A DNA stretch of 60,000 nucleotides from Cristatella mucedo (taxonomy: Eukaryota > Bryozoa > Phylactolaemata > Cristatellidae). A program made the position numbers and the translations under genes. The notes beneath the pieces are model-generated. The model saw only the letters and a program-made list of their open reading frames with translations. It did not search any database and was not told where the DNA came from. The stretch lies in assembly GCA_009760855.2 (NCBI GenBank), contig WPIO01000085.1, positions 1,707,501-1,767,500 of the forward strand. Reading direction: 5' to 3'. Positions 59,853 through 60,000 of the stretch are shown in pieces (position 1 is the stretch's first letter; each line of letters opens with the position of its first letter).

Positions 59853-59906
59853 TTGTGTATATCTATGCCTATGACAGGAGCCTAAGCCCGGGCATAGATA
59901 TACACA
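59853..59906. repeat. Short inverted repeat (hairpin)
   Basis: GTGTATATCTATGCC is followed 22 bases later by its exact reverse complement GGCATAGATATACAC. It stands just before the open ATG at 59914. Confidence 0.9.
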
Positions 59907-59913
59907 TCGATCG

Positions 59914-60000
59914 ATGTCGCCGGACTCGGACGCCTTCGCCCAGGAAACGACAGACGAGCCGGCAGAGCCGGGCGAACGCAGCTCATTGCGCTTCGAGGCG
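59914..60000 (+). CDS. Possible start of a gene running off the window
   Basis: An ATG at 59914 opens a frame of 29 codons to the window edge. The reading is acidic and Pro/Glu/Ser-rich (it begins MSPDSDAFAQ). I do not recognise it. It is GC-rich compared with the repeats before it and follows a short hairpin. It could be a real first exon or chance. Confidence 0.25.
   Translation, partial: MSPDSDAFAQETTDEPAEPGERSSLRFEA

Overview
This is eukaryotic, almost certainly invertebrate animal, genomic DNA. The genes have spliceosomal introns with GT-AG borders (a Rab8-type GTPase and three isoaspartyl-peptidase/L-asparaginase-like genes). The space between them is filled by one family of CR1/L2/jockey-type non-LTR retrotransposon (called LINE-W here), by two tRNA-derived SINE families (SINE-1, SINE-2), and by very long microsatellites. 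I cannot name the species; nothing seen contradicts a lophotrochozoan or similar GC-balanced invertebrate. Most long open frames here are produced by simple repeats (Ser-Leu, Arg-Glu, Gly and Tyr-Ile runs) and are not genes.

Layout. 1-6487: repeats and presumed upstream/intronic sequence of the Rab8 gene. 6488-7937 (+): the last four coding exons of Rab8; the first exon, with the P-loop, was not found and should lie left of the window. 11066-15131 (-): asparaginase-like gene A, all canonical catalytic motifs intact, with a LINE-W copy in its largest intron. 16852-22212 (-): asparaginase-like gene B, an open but strongly diverged paralogue in which the catalytic threonine is replaced by serine. 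22213-47100: mostly repeats, including a 14-bp minisatellite, a GA tract, an 800-bp GACAGACAGA-type satellite, a poly-C tract, many LINE-W tails and both SINEs. 47267-48424 (+): an intact single-exon alpha-1,2-fucosyltransferase (GT11). Its last codons and about 0.9 kb of 3' flank are duplicated at 38629-41190. 52927-57532 (-): asparaginase-like gene C, four 3' exons, with the 5' exons probably beyond base 60000. 57533-60000: GA/GATA arrays, a LINE-W tail and an open plus-strand ATG running off the end.

The genes do not form an operon or an obvious pathway. The asparaginase-like genes are a local same-strand family that arose by duplication; Rab8 (membrane traffic) and the fucosyltransferase (Golgi glycan synthesis) are separate neighbours. 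The most informative observations are the tail shared by SINE-2 and LINE-W, a filled/empty-site pair that orders one LINE-W insertion after a segmental duplication, the Thr-to-Ser nucleophile change in gene B, a 72-bp hAT mini-element with a perfect 8-bp target duplication, a perfect 52-bp palindrome, and a ~310-bp-arm inverted repeat.
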